Source: Bacteroidales bacterium (lineage in GTDB: Bacteria > Bacteroidota > Bacteroidia > Bacteroidales > UBA932). From it: 5,524 nucleotides of DNA. Of this stretch, positions 5,320-5,524 are shown piece after piece. How positions within the stretch are numbered: the first letter of the stretch is position 1; each line of letters begins with the position of its first letter. The DNA lies in contig SFJB01000106.1 in NCBI GenBank assembly GCA_004555145.1, forward strand, positions 1-5,524, given 5' to 3'. The notes below the pieces were generated by a model. That model saw only the letters and a list, made by a program, of their open reading frames with translations. It was not told where the DNA came from and ran no database searches. A program made the position numbers and the translations under genes.

Positions 5320-5523
5320 TTACTTCTCAGCCGTCTTTGCCGATGGGGCTTCGGCTGACACGTTCACGGTCAGCGTCTTGCCGCCTGCCTTCAATGTGTA
5401 CTTGTTGGCACTGGTGAAGTCAATGATCACGCTGTTGTCACTCACGGTTGACGATGCACCGCCATCTACACTGATGGCCTTTGGCTCAAAGATGCCCTTG
5501 CTGTTCTTGTAGGTGGCTATGAG
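5320..5523 (-). CDS. C-terminal end of an unidentified operon gene
   Basis: An open frame enters from beyond the right edge and ends at the TAA complementary to 5320-5322, giving 67 visible residues. The sequence is rich in S, T, V, A and K with likely beta strands (GIFEPKAISVDG, SVIIDFTSANKYTL, GKTLTVNVSAEA) and ends in a charged tail SAKTAEK. It has no cysteine and no hydrophobic helix. The composition suggests a beta-sandwich or another strand-rich particle-type protein, but too little is visible to name it. Codon quality and the short 23-bp gap to the next gene support it as a real, co-transcribed gene. Confidence 0.6.
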   Translation of the reverse strand, partial: LIATYKNSKGIFEPKAISVDGGASSTVSDNSVIIDFTSANKYTLKAGGKTLTVNVSAEAPSAKTAEK

Positions 5524-5524
5524 C

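Overview
The window looks like accessory DNA from a Bacteroidota genome, most likely the order Bacteroidales. The main reason is the left pair of genes: a RepA-like ATPase with the P-loop spelling GKAKSKKTF, followed by a DUF6291-type protein. That pairing is typical of Bacteroidales integrative or mobilizable elements and phages. Coding DNA is fairly GC-rich by eye, while the spacer just before the DUF6291 gene is AT-rich. No rRNA, tRNA, CRISPR array, transposase, integrase or relaxase gene is visible.

Layout. (1) Positions 3-941 and 1036-1617, plus strand: the 3' part of the RepA-like ATPase gene, a stem-loop directly after its stop codon, then the DUF6291-like gene. This looks like a replication or mobilization module. 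(2) Positions 1618-1907: a 290-bp convergent intergenic region with no convincing gene. It holds several inverted repeats and a repeated CTTGCC box, and could be a transfer origin, a replication site or a two-way transcription end. (3) Positions 1908-5523, minus strand: a tightly packed operon, listed here in transcription order. It contains the end of an unknown gene (5320-5523), a 259-aa protein of unrecognised family (5296-4517), a DUF2589 protein (4474-3854), a 79-aa zinc-ribbon protein (3867-3628), a 168-aa unknown protein (3626-3120), a leaderless peptidoglycan-binding N-acetylmuramidase (3117-2326) and a small lipoprotein (2342 or 2366 to 1908).

How the genes may work together. The left module is understandable as element replication. 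The right operon is the unusual part. It joins DUF2589-type proteins, whose function is not established as far as I know, to a cell-wall hydrolase and an envelope lipoprotein, with gene junctions mostly overlapping or only a few bases apart. Such packing implies co-production. An envelope-directed, lysis-like or injection-like system is a reasonable guess, but no holin, tail, baseplate or secretion ATPase gene is visible, so the operon's function remains inference. The operon continues upstream beyond position 5524, where its promoter and first genes must lie.
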